The notes beneath the pieces are model-generated. The model was not told the DNA's origin, ran no database searches, and saw only the letters and a list, made by a program, of their open reading frames with translations. A stretch of DNA of 43,632 bases, taken from the NCBI GenBank assembly GCA_025349905.2, contig MU624596.1, positions 1 through 43,632 on the forward strand, in the 5' to 3' direction. Positions 33,826-43,632 of this stretch are shown here, piece by piece. Made by a program: the position numbers and the translations under genes. How positions within the stretch are numbered: position 1 is the stretch's first letter; each line of letters starts with the position of its first letter. Source of the DNA: Blastocladiella britannica. Taxonomy: Eukaryota > Blastocladiomycota > Blastocladiomycetes > Blastocladiales > Blastocladiaceae.

Positions 33826-35369
33826 ATGAATTTGCTAAAGCCCAGTACTTGGCAGTCTACAGTCAAATCGCGCCTTGGTCCGGTGTTGGTTGCGCGAACA
33901 GTTGTCCGCCCTGGTCCCGTGCGTCTTGCTTGTCCTCGATGTACTCGCTTGTGGTTTGTCGTGGCATTGCGATTGAAAACAAATTTTACAGATCGAGGCC
34001 GGCCAACGCGTCTCTGGCTGTATCTTTGTCAAAGTGCCAGCGTCCAGCGCGAAAAATAACGCGTCATTGTTCCAGTACGGCGCTATAGTATTATCGATTC
34101 GACTCAATGTGGTATTCAACGAAAAGCGATTTAGGTCCGTGCGCGCCGAAATGCAGGGAGTGGGCCGGGTCTCTGGCTGGGTGCTCAAGAAACCCGAAAA
34201 GTACTTTGGCGGCCTCGGGAGCAATAAAGTTGCCTGGAACACAGCGGATGAGAGCTGGTACTACGCCGTGCACACCGTGCCCGTGATTGACCTCGAAAAA
34301 AGGGTCCTGTGGTCTTCTCAGGAGCGTCATGGCGCCATCGCCCATTCCGCCACCGCAATGACTCGGCGGCCACGCCGGCACCCAGTCCTCCGTCCTAACC
34401 CGCGACTCCCGCACCCGCCCCGCGTACACCAGATGCTGCGGTTCCCATTCTCGATTCCGATCGACTATACGGCACCCTCGTCGTATAAGGGCAAACATCT
34501 CGAGATCGAGTACAAGGTCAAGGGAGTCATCTCGCGCGCATTCCCCAACTTGGATCGCACCAGTGAGGAAAATGTCGAGGTCGCGGGGCTCTCGCCGACG
34601 GAGCCTCTCCAGTCTCAAGAAGCGACCAACGTCAAACTGTGTCCGAGTGTTGGCCGACTCGATGGGAATGTGGGGACCAAACTCGAGTGTGCGCGCGCAA
34701 CGTTGCTCACGCACTCCAACCGCGACGCTCAGCGACTCGAAGCCGTCGTCACGTTCGAAAACAATTCCAACCGAAAGATCACCAACGTCAAGCTGGAATT
34801 GGTTCGCCGCGAGTTTGGCATTGCGATCATCGATGGTCGGAGGTATTGTTGTCAACCGATAGTATTTTTTTTTTGTCGGTGCTGGCTGACATCCGTTTTG
34901 TATGTCAAGAAACCTGCTTGACTCGGCCGTGGTTCTAGCGTCGGAAACGCGCGAGCTGGACATTGCGCCCAACGAGACTGAAAAGTCGGTTCGCGTCGCG
35001 ATCGACGACATTCCCTCCCACCTTGCCCCTTCGCTGCAAACGACGGGCGTGCAAAGCGTGGGCATCGAGTACGAGATCAAGTGCTCCGCCGAAGTCGAGT
35101 GGGCCGCGCTTCCATTGGTGGTGACGATTCCTGTCACCGTCATCAACGCACCACCCGAATCGCGATCACTGCCGGGTCCCCAGGGCCGGGGTCGCGTGCG
35201 GCTCCTTCGACGCCGGCCTCCTTTTGCTGCCGGTGACTCGGATCCCCCTTCAAGTAAAGACGACAATGGCGACCGGCTGGGATTCTATGCCGCGCAATAC
35301 GTCAATGGCATTCTCAACATGCTGCCTCCATTCGTTGGCGGGAAGTGGTTGTGGCCCGGGAAGAAATAA
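33826..35369 (+). CDS. Arrestin-like protein
   Basis: There are three exons, 33826-33918, 33992-34842 and 34910-35369, giving 467 residues. The first exon supplies the opening strand (LVARTVVRPGP), which after splicing continues as IEAGQRVSGCIFVKVP, a typical arrestin-fold start. The N domain ends with LRFPFSIPIDYTAPSSYKGK and LEIEYKVKGVI, matching the alpha-arrestin pattern. The C domain runs through LECARATLLTHSNRD, LEAVVTFENNSNRKITNVKL and a terminal LPLVVTIPVTVINAPPES. Alpha-arrestins are adaptors that link membrane cargo to ubiquitin ligases during endocytosis, usually through PPxY motifs. I see no PPxY here, so ligase recruitment by that route is doubtful. A basic, proline-containing insertion near residue 120 breaks the N domain. 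Intron 2 (67 bp) ends in CAAG, the least certain border. Confidence 0.8.
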
Positions 35370-35445
35370 ATGACCATGTTCCCAATTCGATTCGATCAAG
35401 CACACTTTTTCCTATAACAATACAATTCACAATATCTAGCATAAT

Positions 35446-36657
35446 ATGAGCAACGCCGACGAGGCCGAGAATCCCATCATGTCGGAGGAGGCAACTCCCG
35501 CGCCCGATGTCGAAGATCAGCCGCCAACGACAGGGCGACTTGGTGCACGAGCCGGAGTGCGAGCAGGAAAGGGGGGCATGGTCGGAGAACGGGCGCCGGT
35601 GCTCTTTGGCTGCCAATTTGTTGTTCTCGGCGAGCCCGGAGCTGGTAAAACAGAGCTGATTGGCAATTTGGTTGGCACGCCGTTCACGATGCCGCAGTTT
35701 CACCAATCGGGACCGACGGCAACGTTGAATGTACGCTTCAATGATCATATGAAGGATGCATGGAATTGAAGAACATTGATGGTATATAGAGCTGCAACTT
35801 TGCCATGAGCGGATTTGATGTGCGCGCAGAGCTGATTGATCCACCGAGTGACACCGAGACGCGCAGCATGTCGGCTCGCTTGTTTGGAAACTCTGCGACC
35901 GGATTCATTCTTGTATTTGACTGTACGCACGGTTTGCCGTCATATTTTGTCCTTGCTAACCTAAAAAATGCAAACAGTGACCAAGGAAGAATCCTTCAAC
36001 GGCCTCGAATCCTGGATCGAGGAATTCCAGCTCCTGACCCAAGACGACCAGTTCCGGCGGCCCACGATCGTGATCGGCACCAAGCTCGACCAGGCCGACG
36101 CCGACACCAATGCCGCGACGCAGGCCGTTCATATTCTCTCGACCACGTCCTCTGCCACCGGATCAGTGGCCAATTTCCCTGTTCCCTTGGTCGGCGTCGG
36201 CGGCGGACTCTCCACCGCCATGGGTGGGTCAGCGGTCGTGGACGGGCTGGTAGCGGCGCGCAATGCCACCTCAACCAATAAGGGCGATCAGGGGATTCTG
36301 CCCAAACGCGCCATCAACTCGGACGATCTACAGGTGTGGGCTTCGGATCATGGCGCAGAATACTTTGAGCTGTGGTGCGTACACCTTTTTATGTCAGGGT
36401 GGTTGAATCCCTCAAATTCATTCAAATGGATCTCCAGCTCCATGAATGGACGCGCAGTCCACGCCGCCATCCACTCGCTCGTCAAGGGCATCATCCGACA
36501 GCTGCCTAACGGGATCCAGACCGACGCCAAGTCTCTGATTGACTGCCGCGTCCGCCCCATACAGGATCTGGTTGGCACGCGGCGCCTCGATTACAAGAAC
36601 CGCATTGCCGCCATGCATCGGATCCTCGACACGTCCGACAGCATCGATTGGATTTAA
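35446..36657 (+). CDS. Divergent Rab-like small GTPase
   Basis: There are four exons, 35446-35730, 35790-35922, 35978-36374 and 36438-36657, giving 344 residues, against about 200 for a normal Rab. A 50-residue acidic N-terminal extension precedes an intact P-loop (GEPGAGKT, residues 62-69). Splicing yields ILVFD joined to LTKEESFNGLESWIEEFQ, a clear Rab-type helix. The base-specifying motif is TKLDQAD, where canonical Rabs have NKxD. The G5 region is EYFELC joined to SMNGRAVHAAIHSL, replacing the usual SAK. The switch II motif DTAGQE is replaced by IDPPSDTE. About 65-70 extra residues, rich in Gly, Ala and Ser, lie between G4 and G5. The C terminus (DTSDSIDWI) has no cysteine, so no prenylation is expected. 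GTP binding looks possible and intrinsic hydrolysis doubtful. The cellular role is unknown. Confidence 0.78.
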
Positions 36658-36716
36658 AGGTTAATACAAAATTTACACAGCACCACGTCCACCCCCTCAG
36701 ATATATTTTGTTTTGT

Positions 36717-39700
36717 TTAGATATCAATAATCGAGTCGTCCTCGCCAGTCGGCGGCGGTAGTGGCGCCGCGGTTGCGTCGGCAGGGATCTCGATCGACGA
36801 CGGTACAGTTGTGGCAGCGGCAGCAGCAGCAGCAGCGGCAGCAGCAGCAGCAGCAGCAGCAGCAGCGGCAGCAGCAATGTCAGCTGCACTCTTCCGTCCG
36901 CGCTTCTTGGGTGGACCTCCATCAGCGTTGCCGCCGGCAGCCTGAGTCGCCGTCCGCTTGCGCACCCGTGTTTTTGGCGGCGCGGGCGGCGGGAGTGGGG
37001 CCATCGGCATCTCGCTCGCCGTCGTGGGCGTGCCTTGGGGATCAACGGTGGGACTGGCTGGTGCAACTGCAGCAGCAGCCGGCTTGCGTGGCGCGCGCTT
37101 TCGAGGTGGCGGCTTGGGCTTGGCCGCCGGTGCGCTGTCTGGTCCAGCAAGGGAGGCAGCGGCCCCGTCTCCAGCGGTAGCAGCAGCGGCATCGGCGGCT
37201 GCAGAGGCAGTCCGATTCTTGGACGGCCGCCCGCGCGCGTCTTTCTTGACCACTGCCACTGTGGTCTCCTTGGCAATCTCTTGTTCCAGGAGCGCCCGCA
37301 TCTCGGCGTCCTCCTCATCGCCTAGCAACAGACTCATCATCTCCTTGGACGACGGCGCCGCGCCCGGATCGGCGTCCTCGGCCCCCGCGGCGCCGGAAAT
37401 CACTACCCGCTGGATCTCGTCCTTGGTGCGTGCGCGGTCCAGGATCCGCTCCTCGATCGTGTGCCGCGTGAACAGCCGGTACACAGTGACTTGGCGGGTC
37501 TGGCCGAGTCGGTGTGCGCGGTCCATGGCTTGCTTGTCCGACTGTTTTTGTTTGGTGATATATTAATTGAGAAGCAATGTACAATATATCGACGCAAATA
37601 AATGCGTACGGTAGGGTTCCAGTCGTTTTCCACAAAAATGACCGTGTCGGCAGCAGTCAAGTTGATCCTAGAGCAACACACAATCAATAAATTTGGAGAA
37701 AAACCCAACAAGAAGGAAACGTACCCAACACCACCAGCGCGCGTGCTGAGCAGGAAACAAAACAAGTCGTCTCGCGTTTGCCAGTCAGCAACAAGGTCGC
37801 GGCGCTCGCCCAGAGGCGTGGATCCGTCCAAGCGCAGGTACGAGTGCTTGCGGTACGTCATGTAGTCCTCGACGAGGTCGATCATCTTGGTCATTTGGAA
37901 GTACAAGAGGCACCGGTGGCCCTCGGCCTTGAGCTTGGGCAACAGCGTGTCCAGCGCTTGCAGCTTGCCCGACGACGTGATCAACGACTGCATCCCGGGA
38001 ATCCGGATCAGTTGCGGGTAGGTGCCACCCGCCGGCAAGTACGGGACCAGTTCAGGAATGGACGGCCGTAGCACCGGCCGCAAACAGAGTCCCTGCTGGT
38101 CCGTCACGAGCGGGACCGCGGACGGCTCTTGTTGCGCCGCGCGCGGTGGCGGCCAAATCAGCGAGTGAAAGACGGACGTGACGCTCTCAGATGGGGCCGA
38201 GACGGGGAGCAGGTGGTGGAGCGGCGGCGCGGCAACGGCCCGCGGACTGTAAATGTCCAGCGATGGCGGGTACCAGTCCAAGTTGACGTCAAGCAACGTG
38301 GACTCGGCTCGCATCCGTGCTGCTGCCGGATCGACGTGCCAGGCGTGTGGGCGCGTAAAGCGGGTGCATGCAGACGGGTGCGTCTCTTGCAGCCGCTGGT
38401 GGTAGTGGAACCGCTGCACGACACTGCAGTGCCAGCGGATGCGAGCCGCGTCAGTCTCCGTGTAGCCCGTGACCAAGGCAGGGGCAATGAGGTCCACCCG
38501 CAGTCGCTGCGTGCCGTGCTCGTCGAGCCGCATCATACCCGGGTCTGGAATCAGACTGACGCACCGCCGCGGGTACCGAGAGATGATCGGGTTGGTTGCC
38601 CGTGCCATGACCAGGCTGTCCTCGGCTGGGGGCACCCACACGCCCATACGCGCGCCAAGGGTCGGCGCAACCACCAGGGGCGAAATGGGTTCGGCGCGCT
38701 CGAGCAAGTCGGGGTGGTTGCAGATCTTGCGGAGCTGCATTACCACGTTTGCCAGCGTGTCGCCCTGGTCGGCGTCATCGTCCTCCTCTGGCCCGCCCGC
38801 GTCAGCAGCAAGCGGATCCTCCAAGGCGGGGTCGCTGGCGCGCGCGGCGTTGCGCTTGGACGTCCGGGACGCATTGGCCTTGAGGCTCGCCCGTGCACGC
38901 GCGGTGCTGCCGTGGCGAACCGACTCGAGAATATCGCGGATGGAGAGCTTTTGCTTGATCATGCGGTACAGGAGCTGCTGCTTCTTGGACATGGCGCACG
39001 ACACGTTGACCTCGATCTTCTCGCCCAGCTCCGACTGCACGTCGCGCTTGATGCGGCGTAGCATGAACGGCTGCAAGATCGTATGCAGCCGCTTGACTTG
39101 CTCGGCGTTCATCTTTTTGCGGTTGTTGGCGGCCGACTCGATATCGCGCGAAAACCACTCGTTGAATTCGGCGTGCGAGTCAAAGAGCGTGGGCATGATA
39201 AAGTGCAGCAGGGACCACAGCTCCTTCATCGTGTTTTGCACCGGCGTGCCCGTCAGCAAAAGCCGATTGCGCGATTTGACTGTCAGCAGTGCGTTCCACC
39301 GCTGCGACTCGGACGACTTGATGGCTTGGGCCTCGTCTTTGTATTTCTCCAGTGTGAGTGAGAGATACGCAAATATACAAAAGGGAAAAAAAAGGTACCC
39401 AAAATCATGTACTCCCACTCGATCGAAGTCAAGTACTTGATGTCGGTCAGGGCGTACTGGTACGAGGTGACAATGATGTGGGCAGGGCTGTCGTGGTCGT
39501 ACACTTGGTTCCGCTTGGCCCAAAACTGGCGAAGAATCGCCCGATCTTTTTGGTCCCCCCAGTATGGAATGACCTTAAAGGTGGGCACAAAACGCGCCAG
39601 CTCCTGCTGCCAGTTGTGGAGTGTCGAGGCCGGGGTGACAATGAGGTACGGGCCCCACATGTTGTGGTTCTCAGCCAGCCACGCAAGGAGGGCAATACTC

Positions 39701-42103
39701 TGAATGGTTTTCCCAAGGCCCATCTCGTCCGCTGTATAATTTTTTTACATACTGTGAGAAAAAAAGTTGTTGACAGAATATGAGAGTAAGCGCACCCAAA
39801 ATGCCGTTGATGCCCTGCTCGTAAAGAGAAATGAGCCACTCGAGCCCCTTGAGCTGGTACTCCTTGAGCTCGCACATCATGATCTTGGGTTGAACGACCG
39901 TCTTGGTCAATGTTTCGCGGTTGGTGCCATGGCGCTCGGCCATTTCCTTGGCGTACACCCGGGCTTGGGCAGCGCACTCGGCATCGTCGTCAAAGTTGAT
40001 GGTGTCGACCGTCTTTTTGCCAAGAAGAGCATCATCGTCGTCGTCCGGTTCATCTTCGATCGAACCTGGGACAAAGGCGGGAGCGGCAGCGGCAGCGGCA
40101 GCTGGCAAGGCCGAACTGGAAGCCACCGCTTCAGGTGCAACTGCAGGGACCGCTGCCGGTGCAGGAGCCGCCGCCGAGGAGGTACCAGGGCCACCCATCT
40201 TCTTGGACACAAAGTGCGTAAAGAGCTCAGTCTGCGACAGCAAAAAGTTGAGCTTGCGTTCCTGGCGCTGCTGCTCGCGCAGCACCTCGGCCTGGCGCTG
40301 TCGCTCGAGCGCCTCGGCCTGCATGCGTTTCTGCGCCTCCTTCTCGATCTTGTCGTTGGCGCGCCAGAACCCGACCGCCTCCTTGGCGATTTTCTTGGTG
40401 CGGTGCGACGTTAAGTCGCGGTACGCCGGCCGGCGCAGCTTGAGCGCCTCGCGCTCGACAATCTTAGCCAGCCGCTGAATGTTGTTGCGGCGGATCTGCG
40501 CATTGGTCTTGAGCGCGCGCGCCGCCTTGGGCATCACCGTCAGCGCAATATTGCGCCACACGCGGTGCCGCGCCGCCTCGGCGATCTGCTCGGCCGATTT
40601 GGCCGGCCGGCCTGACCGCGACTTGGCCGCACCGCCACCGGATGCAGGCCCTGCTGCTGCACCACTGTTGCCGCTGGCTGCCGTAGCGTAATTTCCGCCG
40701 GCGCCATCCCCGGCCGCGGCAAAAGACGAAGGATTGCGGTAGGCGCCGCCATCGTCGTCGTCGTCGAGGTCATCATCGTCGGCATCCATGTCTTCGGTGG
40801 CCGAGTCGCTGAACCCATCATCGCCGCCATCGGCACGCAACAGTGCCCTGGGCCCGCCCGCTGACGGCAGTACGAGCGCGGGTGACGACGGCGAGTCGGC
40901 AATTGTGGCGGCCACCACGCGAATAGCGGCGGCTGCCTGTGCGGCGGCGGCACGGCGAGTCGTCCGCAGGCCCGGTTCACCCAGCACAATGATAGTTTCG
41001 GCCGCGTCAAAGACTCCACCGCCACCGCCACTGCCGTTCCCGAGCGCAACTGAAGGCCCCAACTCGACCGCCGACATGAGCGCCATTTCGCGCTCCTTTT
41101 CCTTGCGGCGGCGCGCTTCCTCGGCGCGGACTCGTTGCAGCTCCTGCTGGGCGGCGCGTGCGGCGGCGGCCGCGGCCTCTTTCCGCTCGCGCTCCAGCGC
41201 GCGTTTGATGCGCCGCTGCTCGTTGAACAGCGCGCGCTTGTGGTCGGCAATCGCCGTCACCAGGTGCCGCTCCTGCGCGGTCACGATCCGCGCGCGCTTG
41301 GCGTCGATGCGCGCGCGTATAGCGGCCAGGGCGGCTGCGCGGGCGGGAGCTGCCGCCGAGACGGTCGAGTGGGCGGCGGACAGCGATACGCGGAGTGCTT
41401 TAGTGCGCGCGCGTAGCACGTCCCCGTAATGGAGCTTGTTTTGGGCACGGAGCTGCTGCGCGACTGGAAACGACGCAAAGAAGGGCATGGGCTCGCTGTC
41501 GGCTGTCGGTCCAGTTGCTGCTGCTCCAGTAGATGCTGCTGATCCAGCCGCTGCTGGGAGGTGCGGAAACGACGAAGGCCCGTGCGATACCGTAGGGTCG
41601 CCGGCCTTGGACGCAGCCTGGCGGCCGCCGCGTCCGGCCTTTGCTGCCGTTGAACCACCGGTACGCCGGCGGCCGCGCTTTCCGCCCTCGGCGGGGCTGC
41701 CCCGGCGGTCCCCGACCTCTGGCGTCCCCGGTGCCGAGCTTGTGGGCTGCTGCAGAGACGGTGGCGGCGGTGGCATAAAGTACGGTGCCGGGACGGAGGG
41801 TGCGGACACAGAGGCAGCAGCGGCGGCGGCGGAGGCGGCCGTGGCGCGTGCCGACGACAGCGCGTCGCGGGCATTGGTGGGTGGTAGTGGGGATGGCATC
41901 AGCGCGCGCGCGAGGGACCGCGTCGCGATCGGCGCCAGGGTGGGCGGCGGCAGTGGCGGTGGCGACCCGGACGACGGCATGGTGGCCAAACCCATGAGCG
42001 CGCGTGCGCTGGGGAGCGGTGCTGCCGCAGAGGATCGCGCGAGCAGATCAAGCGATGGGGAGCCCATTGCCGGTGGTGGAGGCAGGGGGGAATTGGGCGT
42101 CAT
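36717..42103 (-). CDS. INO80: INO80 chromatin-remodelling ATPase
   Basis: There are five exons: 42103-39796, 39731-39399, 39336-37725, 37667-37610 and 37541-36717, giving 1,711 residues, similar to fungal INO80. A long low-complexity N terminus precedes the DBINO domain (about 500-635: [19 protein letters not shown] to [18 protein letters not shown]), which is diagnostic of INO80. The Snf2 ATPase follows: [20 protein letters not shown], then [11 protein letters not shown] formed across intron 1, the DEAQ box formed across intron 2 ([13 protein letters not shown]), LTGTPVQN, and [10 protein letters not shown]. The large INO80-type insertion (about 1095-1335) separates the second lobe ([28 protein letters not shown] joined to INLTAADTV, and [19 protein letters not shown]). 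The C-terminal tail has AT-hook-like RGRP/RGRK basic motifs and a run of about 21 alanines. INO80 slides nucleosomes and exchanges H2A.Z in the nucleus. All four introns fall inside conserved motifs, so their borders are reliable. Confidence 0.96.
36814..36876. repeat. GCA/GCG triplet tract coding polyalanine in INO80
   Basis: About 63 bp of GCA triplets interrupted by GCG are read on the minus strand as roughly 21 alanines near the INO80 C terminus. The interruptions should make it more stable than the pure CAG run at 16132. Confidence 0.85.
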
Positions 42104-42799
42104 TTCTTTTATGCCTGTGGTGCATTCAGAACGAGAGAGTGAGAACAGGCAGGACGCGGCGTGCAGCGGGAGTGCAGCATCAGCATCGGGGGCATAGGAA
42201 TGAAGGAAAGTGGAAAGTGGTGGGTACCCCTGCGATCGTCCTCGTCGCGGTCGATGTGGTTATCGTTTGCGAGTGATTTCAAATTAGCCAGTATTTCGGC
42301 TCTGACAGACAGCACGGACGGTCGGTCGGACGGCCAGAATAAGGGCGGCAGACGTGTGGCAGTGGAGACACCCAATCAGAAAAATTCAAAATAGTAACCA
42401 AAGAATATTTCAATGGAATGGGTGGCTGCAGTGCTCGGGCGTCCGAAGACGTGTGGTGGGTATAAAATGTCAATTGAAATATGGTCGTCCGTCGAGCGTT
42501 GGTCTTGTTTTCGGCGTAGGTTGGTCGCGTGTGTGCGCACGCAGGAAAGGTGCGAGTGTTGGCCGGTAATTGGGAGAAGAAAAATTCAGAGAGCGGCGGG
42601 TATTATGTCAACAATCAGCAGCAACGAGACGCTGGCGATTTGGGACGATCATTTTGTTTTTTTTTGTTGTGTTGCCGTTTTGCGTTCGCGTGAGAGGGCT
42701 CGGAGGAGAGCAAAAAGTTGTTGATCACGCGGGAAGAAGAAATTTTGACAGAGTCAAAAAATGTACATTTTGCCATAAGTGTACAGGCAGGACAATGCC
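42104..42799. other. Intergenic region upstream of INO80, no gene seen
   Basis: This 696-bp stretch separates the INO80 start from the end of the COA1-like gene, both on the minus strand, and is the longest gap in the window. It probably holds the INO80 promoter and 5' leader and the COA1 3' end. I see short T tracts (42652-42667) and a TATAAAA-like string on the plus strand near 42460, but no reading frame with coding character, no tRNA-like structure and no long repeat. Confidence 0.5.
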
Positions 42800-43469
42800 C
42801 TACGCCTGCCCACCACGGAGCACAAGCGTCCCCGAGTCCTCGTCCACGTAGCCGTTCCACGACTTTTGTGGGGTGGCCACAAAGTAGTCCAGCGTCTCCC
42901 ACTTGCGCCGATCATTCGGGTATTGCTGCATCTTGACTTCAACGCGTGCGACCTTGCCTATTTGTTAAACTGCATTGAGTATGCCAGTCTAAAATCATGG
43001 ATAAAGTGATAAGAGTACCCGTCGACCCCGTCACATCAAAACTCACATCTACCCACCCCCGAATCTGATTAATCTCGCCCGAAATCCATTTCCAGCCCGC
43101 CAGGTTGACATTGTCGCCCAGCTCCTCGCGCAGCGTCGGGTTCGTCCGCAGCTGGAACAGTAGCACGTCCATGATCAGGTTCTTACGCCGCTGCTCGTTC
43201 AAAAAGTACTGCGTCAGCCCAAAGAGCAGCCCCGAGAATCCAGCCAGGACCACCACGGACTTGACCTTGGACGATCCTCCTGCCTTGGCGTCGGAGGACG
43301 AGGATGCCATGCGCCGCTTAACGAGCGTGGGCATGGGCCGTACTGCTGCCAACGACGACGACGACGCAACGACTGCTGATGTGGTTGCAGTGGACGGGCG
43401 GGCAAGGTGGGTCCGCACTGAGCCACCGGCCGCGGACGCTTGTTGACGGGCGAAATGAGCGACAAACAT
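42800..43469 (-). CDS. COA1: COA1-like mitochondrial cytochrome oxidase assembly factor
   Basis: There are two exons, 43469-43019 and 42957-42800, with a 61-bp intron (GTACTC..ATAG), giving 202 residues. I chose ATG 43469 because the first 60 residues then form a basic, Ser/Ala-rich mitochondrial presequence (MFVAHFARQQASAAGG, several Arg, almost no acidic residues). One membrane helix follows (VKSVVVLAGFSGLLFGLTQY), then the COA1/Tim21-type soluble domain: LRTNPTLREELGDNVNLAGW, ISGEINQIRGWVDVSFDV, and TGSTG joined to KVARVEVKMQQY. The spacing and the NPTLREELGD pattern fit COA1 better than Tim21. COA1 is an inner-membrane protein that assists maturation of Cox1 in complex IV. The second exon ends YVDEDSGTLVLRGGQA. 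Confidence 0.78.
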
Positions 43470-43632
43470 ATTAATTATTGACTTTTTCGTGAAAAATGAA
43501 ACAAAGCGAAAAGTCGGCGCCAAATTTTGCCCACTTCCCACGAATCCATACAATCAGGTTATTTCAGCTGTCAGGTCTGCGCCGATGACCCGACTGCATC
43601 CTGAGCCGCTGGTCCCAGATCTGAGCCCCTCG
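43470..43632. other. Right-edge region upstream of COA1-like gene
   Basis: This segment holds the presumed promoter and leader of the COA1-like gene. An open plus-strand frame starts at ATG 43585 and runs off the window edge after 16 codons; it is too short to support a gene call. Confidence 0.4.

Noticed and set aside
36814..36876. GCA triplet tract considered as a possible satellite or mobile element edge
   Set aside because: It is in frame in INO80, has no flanking direct repeats or terminal inverted repeats, and is best explained as an alanine tract.
42570..42851. A 93-codon plus-strand frame between COA1 and INO80
   Set aside because: Part of it is antisense to the second COA1 exon and the rest is low-complexity DNA without codon bias or homology.
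43585..43632. ATG with an open frame to the right edge of the window
   Set aside because: Only 16 codons are visible, with no conserved motif and no promoter evidence, so it cannot be called a gene.

Overview
This is a gene-dense, GC-rich eukaryotic nuclear fragment. It most likely comes from a flagellated early-diverging fungus such as a blastocladiomycete or chytrid. Fungal-style genes (EF-hand MscS channel, Ent3-type epsin, INO80, COA1) sit beside the heavy chain of cytoplasmic dynein-2, the retrograde intraflagellar transport motor that non-flagellated fungi lack. The lineage is an inference from gene content and no marker rRNA is present. I resolve fifteen protein genes, twelve of them spliced, with 28 introns of 55 to 95 bp. 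Intron borders were placed by hand from reading-frame continuity, GT..AG ends and conserved protein motifs.

Layout. 193-2910 (+): proline- and RS-rich orphan protein. 2949-14808 (-): dynein-2 heavy chain in five exons. 14880-15642 (-): small multi-pass membrane protein. 15733-18591 (+): large orphan membrane protein with a polyglutamine tract. 18662-20346 (-): epsin-related clathrin adaptor (Ent3/epsinR). 20522-21500 (-): exosome subunit Rrp42. 21571-22230 (+): sorting nexin Snx3. 22324-23736 (-): F-box/leucine-rich-repeat protein. 23854-26787 (+): acidic WD40-like protein. 26980-30573 (+): Cdc7/MAP3K-epsilon-like kinase with a C-terminal zinc motif. 30851-33741 (+): EF-hand MscS channel. 33826-35369 (+): arrestin-like protein. 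35446-36657 (+): divergent Rab-like GTPase. 36717-42103 (-): INO80 chromatin-remodelling ATPase. 42800-43469 (-): mitochondrial COA1-like protein. Intergenic gaps are mostly 38-280 bp, and three gene pairs share short divergent promoters. No RNA gene, transposon or CRISPR array was seen.

There is no operon-like logic, but several neighbours act in endosomal trafficking (Ent3, Snx3, the arrestin-like and the Rab-like protein). The strongest oddities are a dynein-2 motor whose AAA3 and AAA4 ATP-binding loops are lost and whose AAA2-AAA3 region is contracted, a donor splice consensus with C at position +4, a Rab-like GTPase with a degenerate switch II and no prenylation cysteine, and a kinase carrying a FYVE-like cysteine cluster.
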